Source: Bacillota bacterium (GTDB taxonomy: Bacteria; Bacillota; Limnochordia; Limnochordales; ZCTH02-B6). From it: a DNA stretch of 64,000 nucleotides. The notes beneath the pieces were generated by a model. It ran no database searches. It was not told the DNA's origin and was given only the letters and a program-made list of their open reading frames with translations. Position numbers and translations under genes: made by a program. Positions within the stretch are counted from its first letter, which is position 1. The number at the start of each line of letters is the position of its first letter. The DNA is taken from positions 1 to 64,000 of the forward strand of contig PKQS01000009.1 of the NCBI GenBank assembly GCA_017577945.1. Direction: 5' to 3'. Below, one piece after another: positions 41,302-51,353 of this stretch.

Positions 41302-42384
41302 GTGTATCCGACCATCAAGGACGTCGCCAAACGGGCGGGGGTGTCGCCGTCGACGGTGTCGCGCGTCATCGCCGACCACCCCCGGATCAGTAGGGCGACG
41401 AAAGAACGTGTTCGGGCGGCCATGCGGGAGCTGAACTACCAGCCCAACGCGGCGGCCCGCAGTCTGGTCCGGCGCCGAACGCAAACCATCGGCGTCGCCT
41501 TGTCACGCTCGACGGAAGCCGCCCTCGCCAACCCCTTCTTCCCCGAAGTGCTGCGAGGCATCGGCGCGGCAGCCCGCTTAGCTCGCTACTCCCTCACGCT
41601 GACTACCGCCACCTCCTACGACGAAGAACGGCAGCAATGCATGGAGCTTTTGACCCAGCGCCGGGTCGACGGCCTCATCGTGCTGGCGTCGCACACGGAC
41701 GACCCGCTCATCGACTGGCTGGACGAGCGCGGGCATCCGTTCGTCGTGCTCGGGCGCGTGCCGGGACGCGACGTGCCGCACGTCAACAACGACAACGTGG
41801 CCGCGGCGCGGGAAGCGACGCAGCACCTGCTGGAGCTGGGCCACCGGCGCATCGCGTTTGTCGGCGGCCCGCTGGATTTCATCGTCACCCTCGACCGGCT
41901 GGAAGGCTACAAGCAAGCGCTGCAAGAGGCCGGCCTGGCCGTGGACCCGCGGCTGGTGGTGACGACGGATTTCAGCTACGAGCAGGCGTACGAGGCGGCG
42001 CGCCGGCTCCTTACGGATTCGTCCTTGGCCGGAGCGCCGGGGAAGGGTGCCGGCGGGGTGAGTGGCCGGCCTACGGCGTTCGTGGCCATCGACGACGGCG
42101 TGGCGCTGGGCGTGCTGGCGGCCGCGAAAAGTTTGGGCCTGCGGGTGCCGGAGCAGGTGTCGGTAGTCGGGTTCAACGACTCGCCGGTCTGCCCGCACGT
42201 GGCGCCGCCGCTGACGAGCGTGTTCATTCCGGTGTTCGACATGGGCTTCGCCGCGGCGCAAATGCTGTGCGACATACTGGCGGGAAAGCGCGGCAGCCGG
42301 GCGGTGTCGCTGGCGACCAGGCTGGTGGTGCGCCAGTCGACGGCGCCTTTGCGCGGCGCGCTGGGAGTGGTTGGAGCGCACTGA
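41302..42384 (+). CDS. LacI-family transcriptional regulator of the maltodextrin operon
   Basis: A 360-residue repressor. The GTG at 41302 gives YPTIKDVAKRAGVSPSTVSR at the very N-terminus, as usual for LacI proteins; the ATG at 41233 has a better ribosome site (GGGAGGATACG) but adds 23 residues and overlaps a palindrome. The hinge reads NYQPNAAARSLVRRRTQTIG, and the sugar-binding core includes FVVLGRVPGRDVPHVNNDN, AFVGGPLDFIVTLDRLEGY and VSVVGFNDSPVCPHVAPPLT. Standing just before malEFG, it probably responds to maltose or maltodextrin. A lone TTGTGCA half-site also occurs just before malE (about 42474). Confidence 0.9.
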   Translation: MYPTIKDVAKRAGVSPSTVSRVIADHPRISRATKERVRAAMRELNYQPNAAARSLVRRRTQTIGVALSRSTEAALANPFFPEVLRGIGAAARLARYSLTLTTATSYDEERQQCMELLTQRRVDGLIVLASHTDDPLIDWLDERGHPFVVLGRVPGRDVPHVNNDNVAAAREATQHLLELGHRRIAFVGGPLDFIVTLDRLEGYKQALQEAGLAVDPRLVVTTDFSYEQAYEAARRLLTDSSLAGAPGKGAGGVSGRPTAFVAIDDGVALGVLAAAKSLGLRVPEQVSVVGFNDSPVCPHVAPPLTSVFIPVFDMGFAAAQMLCDILAGKRGSRAVSLATRLVVRQSTAPLRGALGVVGAH

Positions 42385-42517
42385 ATCGACGACGGCGGAA
42401 AGGGGGAATGCCGGTCCGGCGAGACGCCGGGCGGGAGGGAGAGTTAAACGGCGGTCAAGTCGGAAGACGGTCGTGTTGTGCATTTTTGGCGACGCCTGAA
42501 CGGAAAGGGGAGGGCTC

Positions 42518-43723
42518 GTGGTGAAACGGTTGTTGAGTGTCGTGATGGCGTTGGTCTTGACGTTCGCGGTCGCCGGCTCCGCGCTGGCTTCGACGCCGGG
42601 CGAGTTGCTGATTTGGGCCGACGACACGCGGGCGCCGGTCATGGAAGAGCTGGGCAAGCAGTTCGAGGCTGAGTTCGGCATTCCGGTGAAAGTCATGGAG
42701 ATGGGCCTGGCCGACATTCGCTCGCAGCTGGCCGTGGCTGGTCCTGCGGGCGAGGGGCCCGACATCATCGTCGGTCCTCACGACTGGCTGGGCGAGTTTA
42801 TCGTCAACGGCTTGCTGGAGCCCATCGATCTGGGCCCGCTGGCGGCTGACTTCGAGCCGGTCACCATCGAGGCGTTCACGTGGGGCGACACGCTGTACGG
42901 CGTGCCGGCGGCCTTCGAGGCCATCGGGCTCATCTACAACAAGGCCCTGGTCCCGGAGCCCCCGAAGACGTGGGACGAGCTGCTGGAGATCGCTTACGCC
43001 CTGACCGACCGGGAGAAGGGCTACTACGGGTTCCTGATGCAGATGCCTGACCCGTACCACACGTTCCCGCTCATGAGCGCCAACGGCGGCTACGTCTTCG
43101 GCACCAACGAAGACGGCACGCTGAACCCGCTGGATGTGGGCCTGAACAACGAGGGCGCCGTCAAGGGCCTGGAAGTGTTCGACCACCTGCTGGAGAGCGG
43201 CCTGGTGCCCGTCGGCACGGACTACAACACGATGACGAGCCTGTTCAATCAAGGGCGCGTCGGCATGATGATTAGCGGCCCGTGGGCGCTGGGCGACGCG
43301 CAGAAGGCCGGTATCGACTTCGGCTACGCCCGCATCCCGACCATCGACGGCGGCCAGCCGAAGCCGTTCGTCGGCGTGCAGGGCTTCATGGTCAGCGCGT
43401 TCAGCCAGAACAAGCTGCTGGCTGACGTGTTCCTGAAGGAGTTCGTCATCCGGACCGACACGTATCTGGCCATGTTCGCCCGCGACCCGCGTCCGCCGGC
43501 CTACCTGCCCGCGCTGGAGCAGCTGCAGGACAACCTTATCATCCAGGGCGTGCGGGCGAGCGGCTCCGTGGGCATTCCGATGCCGGCCATTCCCGAAATG
43601 GCGTCGGTGTGGACTGCCTGGTCGGACGCCATCGAGCTGGTCATGAACCAGGAGCTGGAGCCGAAGGAGGCGCTGGACATCGCGGTCCAGCAGATTCTCG
43701 AGCTCATCCGGTCGTCCCGGTGA
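42518..43723 (+). CDS. malE: Maltose/maltodextrin ABC transporter substrate-binding protein
   Basis: Extracytoplasmic sugar-binding protein (401 residues) close to MalE. A GTG at 42518 follows AAGGGGAGGG; a signal peptide (LLSVVMALVLTFAVAGSALA) ends in ALA-ST. MalE-type segments: LLIWADDTRAPVMEELGKQF, GPDIIVGPHDWLGEFIVNGL, YGVPAAFEAIGLIYNKAL, PKTWDELLE, VGMMISGPWALGD and GVQGFMVSAFSQNK. Trp and Tyr residues typical of the maltodextrin cleft are present. No lipobox Cys. It is first in malE-malF-malG-GH57-GH13-GH31, separated from malF by a stable hairpin. Confidence 0.93.
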   Translation: MVKRLLSVVMALVLTFAVAGSALASTPGELLIWADDTRAPVMEELGKQFEAEFGIPVKVMEMGLADIRSQLAVAGPAGEGPDIIVGPHDWLGEFIVNGLLEPIDLGPLAADFEPVTIEAFTWGDTLYGVPAAFEAIGLIYNKALVPEPPKTWDELLEIAYALTDREKGYYGFLMQMPDPYHTFPLMSANGGYVFGTNEDGTLNPLDVGLNNEGAVKGLEVFDHLLESGLVPVGTDYNTMTSLFNQGRVGMMISGPWALGDAQKAGIDFGYARIPTIDGGQPKPFVGVQGFMVSAFSQNKLLADVFLKEFVIRTDTYLAMFARDPRPPAYLPALEQLQDNLIIQGVRASGSVGIPMPAIPEMASVWTAWSDAIELVMNQELEPKEALDIAVQQILELIRSSR

Positions 43724-43784
43724 GACGCTGAACCGTCGCGGTGAGCCGCGGGCGGCCGCCGCGCCGGTACGGCTCGTCGACGCA

Positions 43785-43817
43785 GGGCATCGGGGCCTGC
43801 CGCGGGCCCCGGTGCCC
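43785..43817 (+). other. Stable intercistronic hairpin between malE and malF
   Basis: GGGCATCGGGGCC (43785-43797) pairs with GGCCCCGGTGCCC (43805-43817) with a single G-U pair. No T-run follows, so it more likely protects the malE message end than terminates. E. coli malE-malF also has hairpins here. Confidence 0.65.
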
Positions 43818-43837
43818 TGGCTGCGGGCCCTGAAAGG

Positions 43838-45490
43838 GTGAAGTCCCCGATGCAGCCGCAAGAACATCGCAAGACACCGGCGCGCCTGGCGCTGCGCCTG
43901 GCCTTCCCGAGCGGGTGGGGCTGGTACGTTCGGCTGGCGTTGCTGGCCGCTTTGGACGCAGTGATTATTCCGTTCCTCATTCAGCTGCTCCGCGATGGAC
44001 AGTACGTGTTTTTCGCCTCGGTCGCCGTCGGCGTCTTGCTCATCAACATCGTCTCGCTGGTGGAGCGGGCGTACCCGGCCCGGTACCTGCTGCCCGGCCT
44101 GCTGTTCATGGCCGCCATGGTCGTGTACCCGATGCTCTACAACATTTACGTCTCCTTTACCAACTACGGCACGGGCAACATCTTGTCCATGGAGCAGGTC
44201 ATCCGGCAGCTGGAGGCGCAGACGTACGCGCCGCCCGATGCGCCGCGTTACCGTTACGAGGTGTTTGAGAACGCGCGCGGAGAAATGACGCTGCTGCTGG
44301 CCGCACCGGACGGGGAGCTGCTGGTGTCGGTGGGGCAGCAAGTCGTGCCGCTGCGGGACGTCTGGGGCCCTGAGGCCGTCGGTTTGGAGGACGACCCGGA
44401 TTTCCGGCTGGACGTGGTGGTGGACGATGCGGGGAACATCGTCCAGATCGGTGATGCGCGCCGGCTGGAGCGACGGGACGTCTTGCAGCGCCTCCGGTCC
44501 TTGCAGGAGCTGCGGCTCGAGATGGACGGCGTCGTGCTGCAGATGGCCGACGCCAGCACGTTCCGGGAGCTGCGGCCGCGCTACACGTACGTGCGGTCGG
44601 AAAACGTGCTCATCGACAACCAGACGGGCGTGGTGTACACGCCTAAAGACGGCTTCTTTACGTCCCCCGACGGTGAGCGGCTGCTTCCGGGCTTTCGTGT
44701 CACCGTGGGCTTCGCCAATTACGTGCGGCTGCTGACGAACCCCGCCATTTCAGGGCCGTTCTTCAAGATCTTCACGTGGACGTTCGTCTGGGCCGGCGCC
44801 AGCGTGCTGCTGACGTTCACGATGGGGCTGGGGCTGGCGCTCATCTTGAATCATCCCCATATGAAGCTCAAAGGCCTGTACCGGTCGCTGCTGATTATTC
44901 CGTACGCGGTCCCGGGCTTTATCGGCGCGCTGGTCTGGCGCGGCCTGTTCAACACCGAGTTCGGGCAGGTCAACCGCATCGTGCAGGCGCTCTTCGACAC
45001 CACCATCCCGTGGCTGCAGGATCCGTTCTGGGCGAAAGTGGCGGTCCTCATCGTCAACTTGTGGCTCGGCTATCCCTACATGATGATCGTGTCGCTGGGC
45101 GCGCTGCAGAGCATTTCCCCGGAGCTGTACGAGGCGGCGTACTGCGACGGCGCCAAGCCGTGGCAGCAGTTCCGGTACATTACGCTGCCGCTTTTGATGA
45201 CGTCGGTGGCGCCGCTGCTCATTTCGTCCTTTGCGTTCAATTTCAATAACTTCACCGTCATCTACCTGGTCACGCGCGGGCGTCCGCCCATCGCGGGCGC
45301 GATTACGCCGGCCGGCGCGACGGACATCCTGATTTCCTACACGTACCGCCTCGCGTTCGAGGGCGGGCGGGGCGCCGACTACGGCCTGGCGGCGGCGGTG
45401 TCCATGCTGATCTTCATCATCGTCGGCACCATCACGTGGTTCAACTTCCGCTTCACGCGGGCGCTGGAGGAGGTGGACCACAGTGCATAA
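43838..45490 (+). CDS. malF: Maltose/maltodextrin ABC transporter permease MalF
   Basis: A 550-residue permease with a large extracytoplasmic P2 loop (about residues 110-290), as in E. coli MalF, between SFTNYGTGNILSMEQVIRQL and VGFANYVRLLTNPAISGPFF. Eight membrane helices are likely. The EAA loop reads SPELYEAAYCDGAKPWQQFR and contacts the ATPase. Start: GTG at 43838 or ATG at 43850. The P2 loop binds the open face of MalE in the E. coli system. It overlaps malG by 8 bp. Confidence 0.93.
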   Translation: MKSPMQPQEHRKTPARLALRLAFPSGWGWYVRLALLAALDAVIIPFLIQLLRDGQYVFFASVAVGVLLINIVSLVERAYPARYLLPGLLFMAAMVVYPMLYNIYVSFTNYGTGNILSMEQVIRQLEAQTYAPPDAPRYRYEVFENARGEMTLLLAAPDGELLVSVGQQVVPLRDVWGPEAVGLEDDPDFRLDVVVDDAGNIVQIGDARRLERRDVLQRLRSLQELRLEMDGVVLQMADASTFRELRPRYTYVRSENVLIDNQTGVVYTPKDGFFTSPDGERLLPGFRVTVGFANYVRLLTNPAISGPFFKIFTWTFVWAGASVLLTFTMGLGLALILNHPHMKLKGLYRSLLIIPYAVPGFIGALVWRGLFNTEFGQVNRIVQALFDTTIPWLQDPFWAKVAVLIVNLWLGYPYMMIVSLGALQSISPELYEAAYCDGAKPWQQFRYITLPLLMTSVAPLLISSFAFNFNNFTVIYLVTRGRPPIAGAITPAGATDILISYTYRLAFEGGRGADYGLAAAVSMLIFIIVGTITWFNFRFTRALEEVDHSA

Positions 45491-46340
45491 CCGGCTCACG
45501 CTGTGGGGCCACATTTGGCGGCACGCCGTAATCTGGCTGGCGCTGTGCTTCACCTTTTTCCCCATCGTCTGGGTCGTGTCGGCGTCCTTCGACGGAACCA
45601 ACACGCTGGTGCAGCAGTCCATCATCCCCATCGTGCCGACGCTGGACAACTACCGGATGCTGGTGCGGGAGCCGCGCTACCCGTTCTTCACGTGGATGTG
45701 GAACAGCGTCAAGGTGTCAGGTACCAGCGCGGCCATCTCCGTCTTCCTGTGCGCCTTGGCGGCGTACGCCTTTTCCCGCTTCCGCTTCCGGGGACGGCGC
45801 ACGGGGCTGTTCGCGCTCATCATGGTGCAAATCTTCCCGCAGGTGCTGGCGGTCGTTTCCATCTACCTGCTCTTGCTCAACATCGGCCGCTATGTGCCTT
45901 GGCTGGGGCTGAACACGCACGCCGGGCTCATCATGGTTTACCTGGGCGGGGCCATCGGCGTCAACACGTGGTTGATGAAAGGTTACTTCGACACCATCCC
46001 GCGAGAGTTGGAGGAGTCGGCGCTGATTGACGGCGCGTCGCGCTTTACGACGTTCACCCGCATCATCTTGCCGCTGGCGCGCCCGATCTTGGTGGTCGTG
46101 TTCATCCTGAGCTTCATCGGCACGTACTCGGACTTCATCCTGGCGCGGGTGTTGCTGCAGACCAACGACAAGCTGACGCTGGCGGTGGGGATGAACTTGT
46201 TCATCGGCGACCAGTACGCCCAGCGGTGGGGCATTTTCTCCGCGGGCGCCCTGATTGCGTCCATCCCCATCGTGGTCATCTTCTTGCTGCTGCAAAAGCA
46301 GCTGATTTCGGGCTTGACGCAAGGCAGCGTCAAAGGTTGA
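45483..46340 (+). CDS. malG: Maltose/maltodextrin ABC transporter permease MalG
   Basis: Second permease, 285 residues, six membrane helices, starting at a GTG inside the end of malF. The EAA motif is RELEESALIDGASRFTTFTR, and the C-terminus ISGLTQGSVKG is the typical MalG ending that reaches into the ATPase dimer. No MalK gene follows, so the energy source must be an ATPase encoded elsewhere. Confidence 0.94.
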   Translation: MHNRLTLWGHIWRHAVIWLALCFTFFPIVWVVSASFDGTNTLVQQSIIPIVPTLDNYRMLVREPRYPFFTWMWNSVKVSGTSAAISVFLCALAAYAFSRFRFRGRRTGLFALIMVQIFPQVLAVVSIYLLLLNIGRYVPWLGLNTHAGLIMVYLGGAIGVNTWLMKGYFDTIPRELEESALIDGASRFTTFTRIILPLARPILVVVFILSFIGTYSDFILARVLLQTNDKLTLAVGMNLFIGDQYAQRWGIFSAGALIASIPIVVIFLLLQKQLISGLTQGSVKG

Positions 46341-46380
46341 CACGCGTACGGCCATTGCGGAGAGGGAGAGGTGTGGAGGT

Positions 46381-49300
46381 ATGGCGTGGCGATACTTGAG
46401 GCAAGGGCTGGACCGCCGGGGGGCGCGCCGGCCGGCGCGGTTCTTCGCCGGCGCGGTAAGCCTCTTGGCCGCTTTATTGCTGCTCGTGGCCGTCGCCGCG
46501 GCGCAGGAGAGCAGCCCCGGCGGGCAAAGCGGGGTCTCGTCGGAAGCCCCGTCGCCGGCCGAGGCGCCGCTGAACGTGGCGTTCATCTGGCACCAGCACC
46601 AGCCGCTGTACGTGGACCCGGCCACGGGCGAGGCGTTCTTGCCTTGGGTGCGGATGCACGCCATCAAAGACTACTACGACATGGCGGCCATTTTGGAGCA
46701 GTATCCGTCGGTCAAGGCGACGTTCAATCTGGTGCCGTCGCTCATCGAGCAGCTGCTCGGCTATTACGACGGCGAGCTGCGGGACAGCTACCAGAAGGTG
46801 GCGATGACGCCCGCGGATCAGCTGACCGACGAGCAGAAGCAGTTCTTGCTGCGCCGTTTCTTTGACGCCAACTGGGACAAGGTCGTCGCGCGCTATCCGC
46901 GCTACAAGGAGCTGCTCGACAAGCGCGGGGCCGATGCGTCGGATGCGGCCATCGCCGAAGCGATGACGCGCTTTACGGAATCCGATTACCGCGACTTGCA
47001 GGTCTGGTTCAACCTGGCCTGGTTCGACCCGGACTTCCTCGAGAACGATCCGGAGCTGGCGGCGCTGGTGCGGAAAGGCCGCAATTTCACGGAAGAAGAC
47101 AAGCAGATCATTCACGCCAAGCAGACGGAGATCATCCGGCAAGTGCTGCCGCTGCACCGGCGCCTGCAGGAGTCGGGGCAGATCGAGGTCATCACGGCGC
47201 CTTACGCGCACCCCATCATGCCGCTGCTGTACGACACCGACCTGGCGCACGTGGCGTCGCCCGACCTGCCGCTGCCGGAGGTCCGCTTCTCGTATCCGGA
47301 GGACATCGCGCGGCACCTGGAGCGGGCCGTGGCGATTTACCGCGAACACTTCGGCCGCGATCCGAAGGGGCTTTGGCCGTCGGAGCAGGCGGTGTCCAAG
47401 TACATCGTGCCGTACGTGGCCCGAGCCGGATTTGAGTGGATGGTGTCCAGCGAAGGCGTGCTGGCCAAGTCGCTGGGCGTGCAGCTGCGGGGCGTCGACG
47501 GCTCGGTGGTGCGGCCGGACCTGCTGTACCAGGCGTACATCGCCGAGTGGGAAGGCGAGCAGGTCGCGATTCTGTTCCGCGACATCGTGCTCTCCGACCG
47601 CATCGGGTTTGAGTATTCGGGCAGGAGCGGCGAGGCGGCCGCCGCGGACCTGATCAGCTACTTGCACCGGGTGCGGCGGCAGCTGGGCCCGGAGGCGTCG
47701 GAGAAAGTCGTCGTCATCGCGCTGGACGGCGAAAACGCGTGGGAGTACTACGACAACGACGGGAAAGAGTTCTTCCACGCACTCTACCGGGCGCTGGAGG
47801 AAGACCCGCTGCTCAACACCGTGACGGTGTCGGAGTACTTGGCCGCGCATCCGCCCACGGTGGTGCTGGACAATCTGTGGACGGGTTCGTGGATTAGCGA
47901 CAACCTGGAGACGTGGATCGGCGAGAGCGAGGAGAACACGGCGTGGACGCTGCTGGCGGGGGCCAGGGCCGCGCTGGCGGAGTACGAGGCGCGCTACGGG
48001 CATGATCCGGCGCACGCCGACCGCATCGCCGCGGCGTGGGACGCCATGCTGGCCGCCGAGGGCAGTGACTGGTTCTGGTGGTACGGCAACGACCAGGACT
48101 CGGGCAACGACGCCGCGTTCGACCAGCTGTTCCGCCGCCACGTGGCGGGCGTGTACGAGCGCCTGGGCCTGACGCCGCCGTCGCGGCTTGCTCGGCCCAT
48201 CGTGGCGCCGGCGCCGGCTCGCCCGGCGCGGCCGGTGACGGCCTTGAGCGCGCCGCTGGCCGACGGCTGGGCCGACTTCCAGGAATGGGACGCGGCGGCC
48301 CGGTATGATGCGGCGGAAGGCGGCACGCTGCGGGCGCTGTACGTGGCGGTGGACAACCAGCAGCTGACGCTGCGGGTGGACTTCAGCCAGCAGGCGCGGC
48401 AGCTGGTGGGCAAGCCGCTGGAGCTGCTCATCTATCTCGATCACCCGACCAAAGAGCCGGTCAACGACGGCACGCGCTACGGCGCGGCGCGGGAAGACGG
48501 CATCATTTTGGGCTTCGGGCCGGCGTACGAGGTGCGGCTCGATCTGGCCGGCGCGCCGGCGGGGCTGCGGCCGCCGGTGACGGTGTCGGAGGCTACGGGC
48601 GACGGCGCGTGGCGCGACGTGACGACGCTGCGCCAGGCGGGCCTGGGCGGCATCTTCGAGGTGCGCATCCCCTTCGAGGTGCTGGGCTACCAGCCGGGCG
48701 ACGCGGTGCGGCTGGTCGCGGTGCTGGCCGAACGGACGGACGCCGCAGGCGGCGCGGCCGTGGAGCGGGAGCGGCTGCCCGTCGACGGTCCGGCGGTGGT
48801 GTACGTGCCGCGGCCGACCGAGGGCACGCTCGTCTTTCGCATGGAAGATCCCGAAGGCGACGACTACGGCCCGGGCACCTACGTGTATCCGACCAACGCG
48901 GTGTTCGAGCCGGGCGTGTTCGACCTGACGGCGTTTGAGGTGTACGAGACCGAAAGCGACGTCGTCTTCCACGTGCAGTTCCGCGGTCCCATCAACAACG
49001 TGTGGAACTCGCCCATCGGCCTGTCGGTGCAGACTATCGACATCTACATCGACACCGACGGGGTGCCGGGCTCCGGCAGCACGGAGGCGCTGGCGGGGCG
49101 GCGCGTGCGGGTGGCGCCGGACAGCGCCTGGGAGTACGCCGTGTGGGTCGAAGGCTGGAACCAGAAGCTGTTTACCGCCGACGGCGTCGAGTCGCCGGCC
49201 CGGGTGCGGGCGGTGACGGATCCGATTCACCGGCGGGTCACCATCCAGGTGCCGAAGAGCGCCATCGGTTCGCCGCAGCCGCACTGGGGCTACACCGTGC

Positions 49301-49521
49301 TGATCCTGGGCCAGGAGGGCTACCCGGCGTCCGACTCGCTGCGGGTGCGGGAAGTGCTGCGGGTGGCGCAGGAGTGGCGCTTCGGCGGCGGGCATGACGG
49401 CCCGTTTGATCCGAACGTCATCGACTGGCTGGCGGCGCCGGGCGTGCAGGAGCAGGCGCTGTCGGCCTACGACGTGGAGGCCGGCCGGCTGGCGGAAGTG
49501 CACGCCGTGCGGGGCGAGTAG
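46381..49521 (+). CDS. Secreted GH57 amylase/pullulanase with C-terminal glucodextranase-type domains
   Basis: A 1046-residue exported enzyme acting on alpha-glucans such as starch or glycogen. Signal peptide (SLLAALLLLVAVAAA). The GH57 domain (about 62-480) starts VAFIWHQHQPLYV and has the nucleophile E335 in GLWPSEQAVS and the acid D449 in IALDGENAWEYY. A helical cap follows (DWFWWYGNDQDSGNDAAFDQ). Two beta domains occupy the rest, the last (from about 810, VFRMEDPEGDDYGPGTYVYP) matching the glucodextranase C-terminal domain often found on amylopullulanases. Its place after malG suggests it supplies maltodextrins for MalEFG. Confidence 0.92.
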   Translation: MAWRYLRQGLDRRGARRPARFFAGAVSLLAALLLLVAVAAAQESSPGGQSGVSSEAPSPAEAPLNVAFIWHQHQPLYVDPATGEAFLPWVRMHAIKDYYDMAAILEQYPSVKATFNLVPSLIEQLLGYYDGELRDSYQKVAMTPADQLTDEQKQFLLRRFFDANWDKVVARYPRYKELLDKRGADASDAAIAEAMTRFTESDYRDLQVWFNLAWFDPDFLENDPELAALVRKGRNFTEEDKQIIHAKQTEIIRQVLPLHRRLQESGQIEVITAPYAHPIMPLLYDTDLAHVASPDLPLPEVRFSYPEDIARHLERAVAIYREHFGRDPKGLWPSEQAVSKYIVPYVARAGFEWMVSSEGVLAKSLGVQLRGVDGSVVRPDLLYQAYIAEWEGEQVAILFRDIVLSDRIGFEYSGRSGEAAAADLISYLHRVRRQLGPEASEKVVVIALDGENAWEYYDNDGKEFFHALYRALEEDPLLNTVTVSEYLAAHPPTVVLDNLWTGSWISDNLETWIGESEENTAWTLLAGARAALAEYEARYGHDPAHADRIAAAWDAMLAAEGSDWFWWYGNDQDSGNDAAFDQLFRRHVAGVYERLGLTPPSRLARPIVAPAPARPARPVTALSAPLADGWADFQEWDAAARYDAAEGGTLRALYVAVDNQQLTLRVDFSQQARQLVGKPLELLIYLDHPTKEPVNDGTRYGAAREDGIILGFGPAYEVRLDLAGAPAGLRPPVTVSEATGDGAWRDVTTLRQAGLGGIFEVRIPFEVLGYQPGDAVRLVAVLAERTDAAGGAAVERERLPVDGPAVVYVPRPTEGTLVFRMEDPEGDDYGPGTYVYPTNAVFEPGVFDLTAFEVYETESDVVFHVQFRGPINNVWNSPIGLSVQTIDIYIDTDGVPGSGSTEALAGRRVRVAPDSAWEYAVWVEGWNQKLFTADGVESPARVRAVTDPIHRRVTIQVPKSAIGSPQPHWGYTVLILGQEGYPASDSLRVREVLRVAQEWRFGGGHDGPFDPNVIDWLAAPGVQEQALSAYDVEAGRLAEVHAVRGE

Positions 49522-49523
49522 GC

Positions 49524-51290
49524 ATGCTGTGCGTGGAGCATAGGCCCTTGCCGCCCTACGCGTATCCGCTGGACGGGCGGACGCTGCGGGTGGTCGTGCG
49601 GGCCGGCAAAGGACAGCTGCGCAGCGTGAGCGCGGTGTACGGCGACCGGTACGCGCCGCCGGAGGAGAACGAGGTCGTGGCGCTGGAGAAGGCGGGCTCC
49701 AGCGCCCGCTATGATTACTTCCTTGGCGAGTTGCGGCTGAAGCCGCCGCGCTTTCGCTACGCGTTCTTGCTGGACGACGGCGTGCGGCGGACGTGGCTCA
49801 CGGAGGCGGGCCTGTCGGCCGCGCCGCCGCGCGGCGGCTTTTTCGCCTACCCCTACATCAACGCCGCCGACCTATACGACGTACCCGGCTGGCTCGTCGA
49901 CGGCGTCGTGTACCAGATCTTTCCCGAGCGGTTCGCCAACGGCAATCCGGCCAACGATCCGCCCGGGGTCCGGCCGTGGACCGACGAGCGCCCGACGGCC
50001 GCCTCCTTTTACGGCGGCGACCTGGAGGGCATCATCCAACGCCTGCCGCACCTGGAGGAGCTGGGCGTAACGGTCTTGTACCTGACGCCCATCTTCGCTT
50101 CGCCGTCGAATCACAAATACGACACGACCGATTACTTCCGCGTCGACCCACATTTCGGCGACGAGGAGACGCTGCGGGAGCTGGTGCGCCAATGCCACGC
50201 CCGCGGCATCCGCGTCATCCTCGACGGCGTGTTCAACCACAGCGGCTTCGACTTTTTCGCCTTCCAGGACGTGCGCCAGCGCGGGAAAGAGTCGCCTTAT
50301 GCCTCTTGGTTCCACGTCGAGGAATTTCCCGTGCGCACGGATCCTGCGCCCAACTACGAGACGTTCGCCAACGCGGTGCGCTCCATGCCGAAGCTGCGCA
50401 CGGAGACGCCGGCGCTGCGGCGGTATTTGCTGGACGTGGCGCGCTACTGGATCGAGCGGTGCGACATCGACGGCTGGCGGCTCGACGTGGCCAACGAGGT
50501 GGACCACGCCTTCTGGCGCGAGTTCCGGCGCACCGTCAAGGAAGTCAAGCCCGACGCGTACCTCGTCGGCGAGGTGTGGCACGACGCGCTGCCGTGGCTG
50601 ATGGGTGACCAGTTTGACGGCGTCACCAACTACCCGCTGCGGGAGGCGTGCCTGGACTTTTTCGCCCGCGGCCGCCTCAGCGCGGAAGGCTTTGCGGAAG
50701 CCATCACCGAAAATTTATTCGCCTATCCCTTGCCGGCGCTGCAAGCGTCGTGGAACTTGCTGGGCAGCCACGACACGGAGCGGTTCCTGACCGCCTGCGC
50801 CGGCGACGTGCGCAAGATGGCGCTGGCGGCGGTGTTCGTCATGACGTGGGTGGGCACGCCGCTCATCTACTACGGCGACGAGATCGGCATGGAAGGCGGT
50901 ACCGATCCGGACTGCCGCCGGCCGATGATCTGGGAGCGGAAGCGGTGGAACGAGCCGCTGTTCGCGCTGTACAAGGCGCTCATTCGCCTGCGGAAGGAGA
51001 CGCCCGCGCTGCGGCGTGGCGAGGCGCGCGTGCTGCACGCCGACGCGGCGGCGGGCACCATTGCGTACCGGCGCGGCGACGCCGCATCAGGCGTCGTCGT
51101 CGTGCTGAACAACTCGCCGCGCCGGCGGCAAGTGGCGTTGCCGGCGGGGGCGCTCGCAGGCAGGCCGTTGAGCGCCGTGGTCTTGCTGGACGGCAGCACT
51201 GACCTGCGCGCCGGCGGGGCGGGCGAGCCGCAGGCGCCGGGCGAAGGCGGCGTCTGGGTGCCGCCGTACGGGGCCGTCTTGCTGCGCTGA
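49524..51290 (+). CDS. GH13 alpha-glycosidase, neopullulanase/cyclomaltodextrinase type
   Basis: Cytoplasmic enzyme of 588 residues starting 3 bp after the GH57 stop. An N-terminal CBM34-like domain (to about 115) precedes the barrel, the layout of neopullulanase and maltogenic amylase. Catalytic residues: nucleophile D321 in DGWRLDVANEVDH, acid E350 in YLVGEVWHDAL and D417 in LLGSHDTERF; region I is ILDGVFNHSG. It would open cyclodextrins and split imported maltodextrins or panose-type links. No signal peptide. Confidence 0.93.
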   Translation: MLCVEHRPLPPYAYPLDGRTLRVVVRAGKGQLRSVSAVYGDRYAPPEENEVVALEKAGSSARYDYFLGELRLKPPRFRYAFLLDDGVRRTWLTEAGLSAAPPRGGFFAYPYINAADLYDVPGWLVDGVVYQIFPERFANGNPANDPPGVRPWTDERPTAASFYGGDLEGIIQRLPHLEELGVTVLYLTPIFASPSNHKYDTTDYFRVDPHFGDEETLRELVRQCHARGIRVILDGVFNHSGFDFFAFQDVRQRGKESPYASWFHVEEFPVRTDPAPNYETFANAVRSMPKLRTETPALRRYLLDVARYWIERCDIDGWRLDVANEVDHAFWREFRRTVKEVKPDAYLVGEVWHDALPWLMGDQFDGVTNYPLREACLDFFARGRLSAEGFAEAITENLFAYPLPALQASWNLLGSHDTERFLTACAGDVRKMALAAVFVMTWVGTPLIYYGDEIGMEGGTDPDCRRPMIWERKRWNEPLFALYKALIRLRKETPALRRGEARVLHADAAAGTIAYRRGDAASGVVVVLNNSPRRRQVALPAGALAGRPLSAVVLLDGSTDLRAGGAGEPQAPGEGGVWVPPYGAVLLR

Positions 51291-51353
51291 ACGGGTTGCT
51301 TGCGTGCAAACGTCGCAAAACAAGTTCGTGGCCTAAAGGGAGCTGAGGAAACG

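Noticed and set aside
46474-49503. A minus-strand frame of 1009 codons opposite the GH57 gene
   Set aside because: Composition is His/Arg/Pro-rich with no domain, typical of antisense shadow in GC-rich DNA. The plus-strand GH57 motifs are clear. The same applies to the long frames at 2261-4018, 25788-27929 and 51993-53726.
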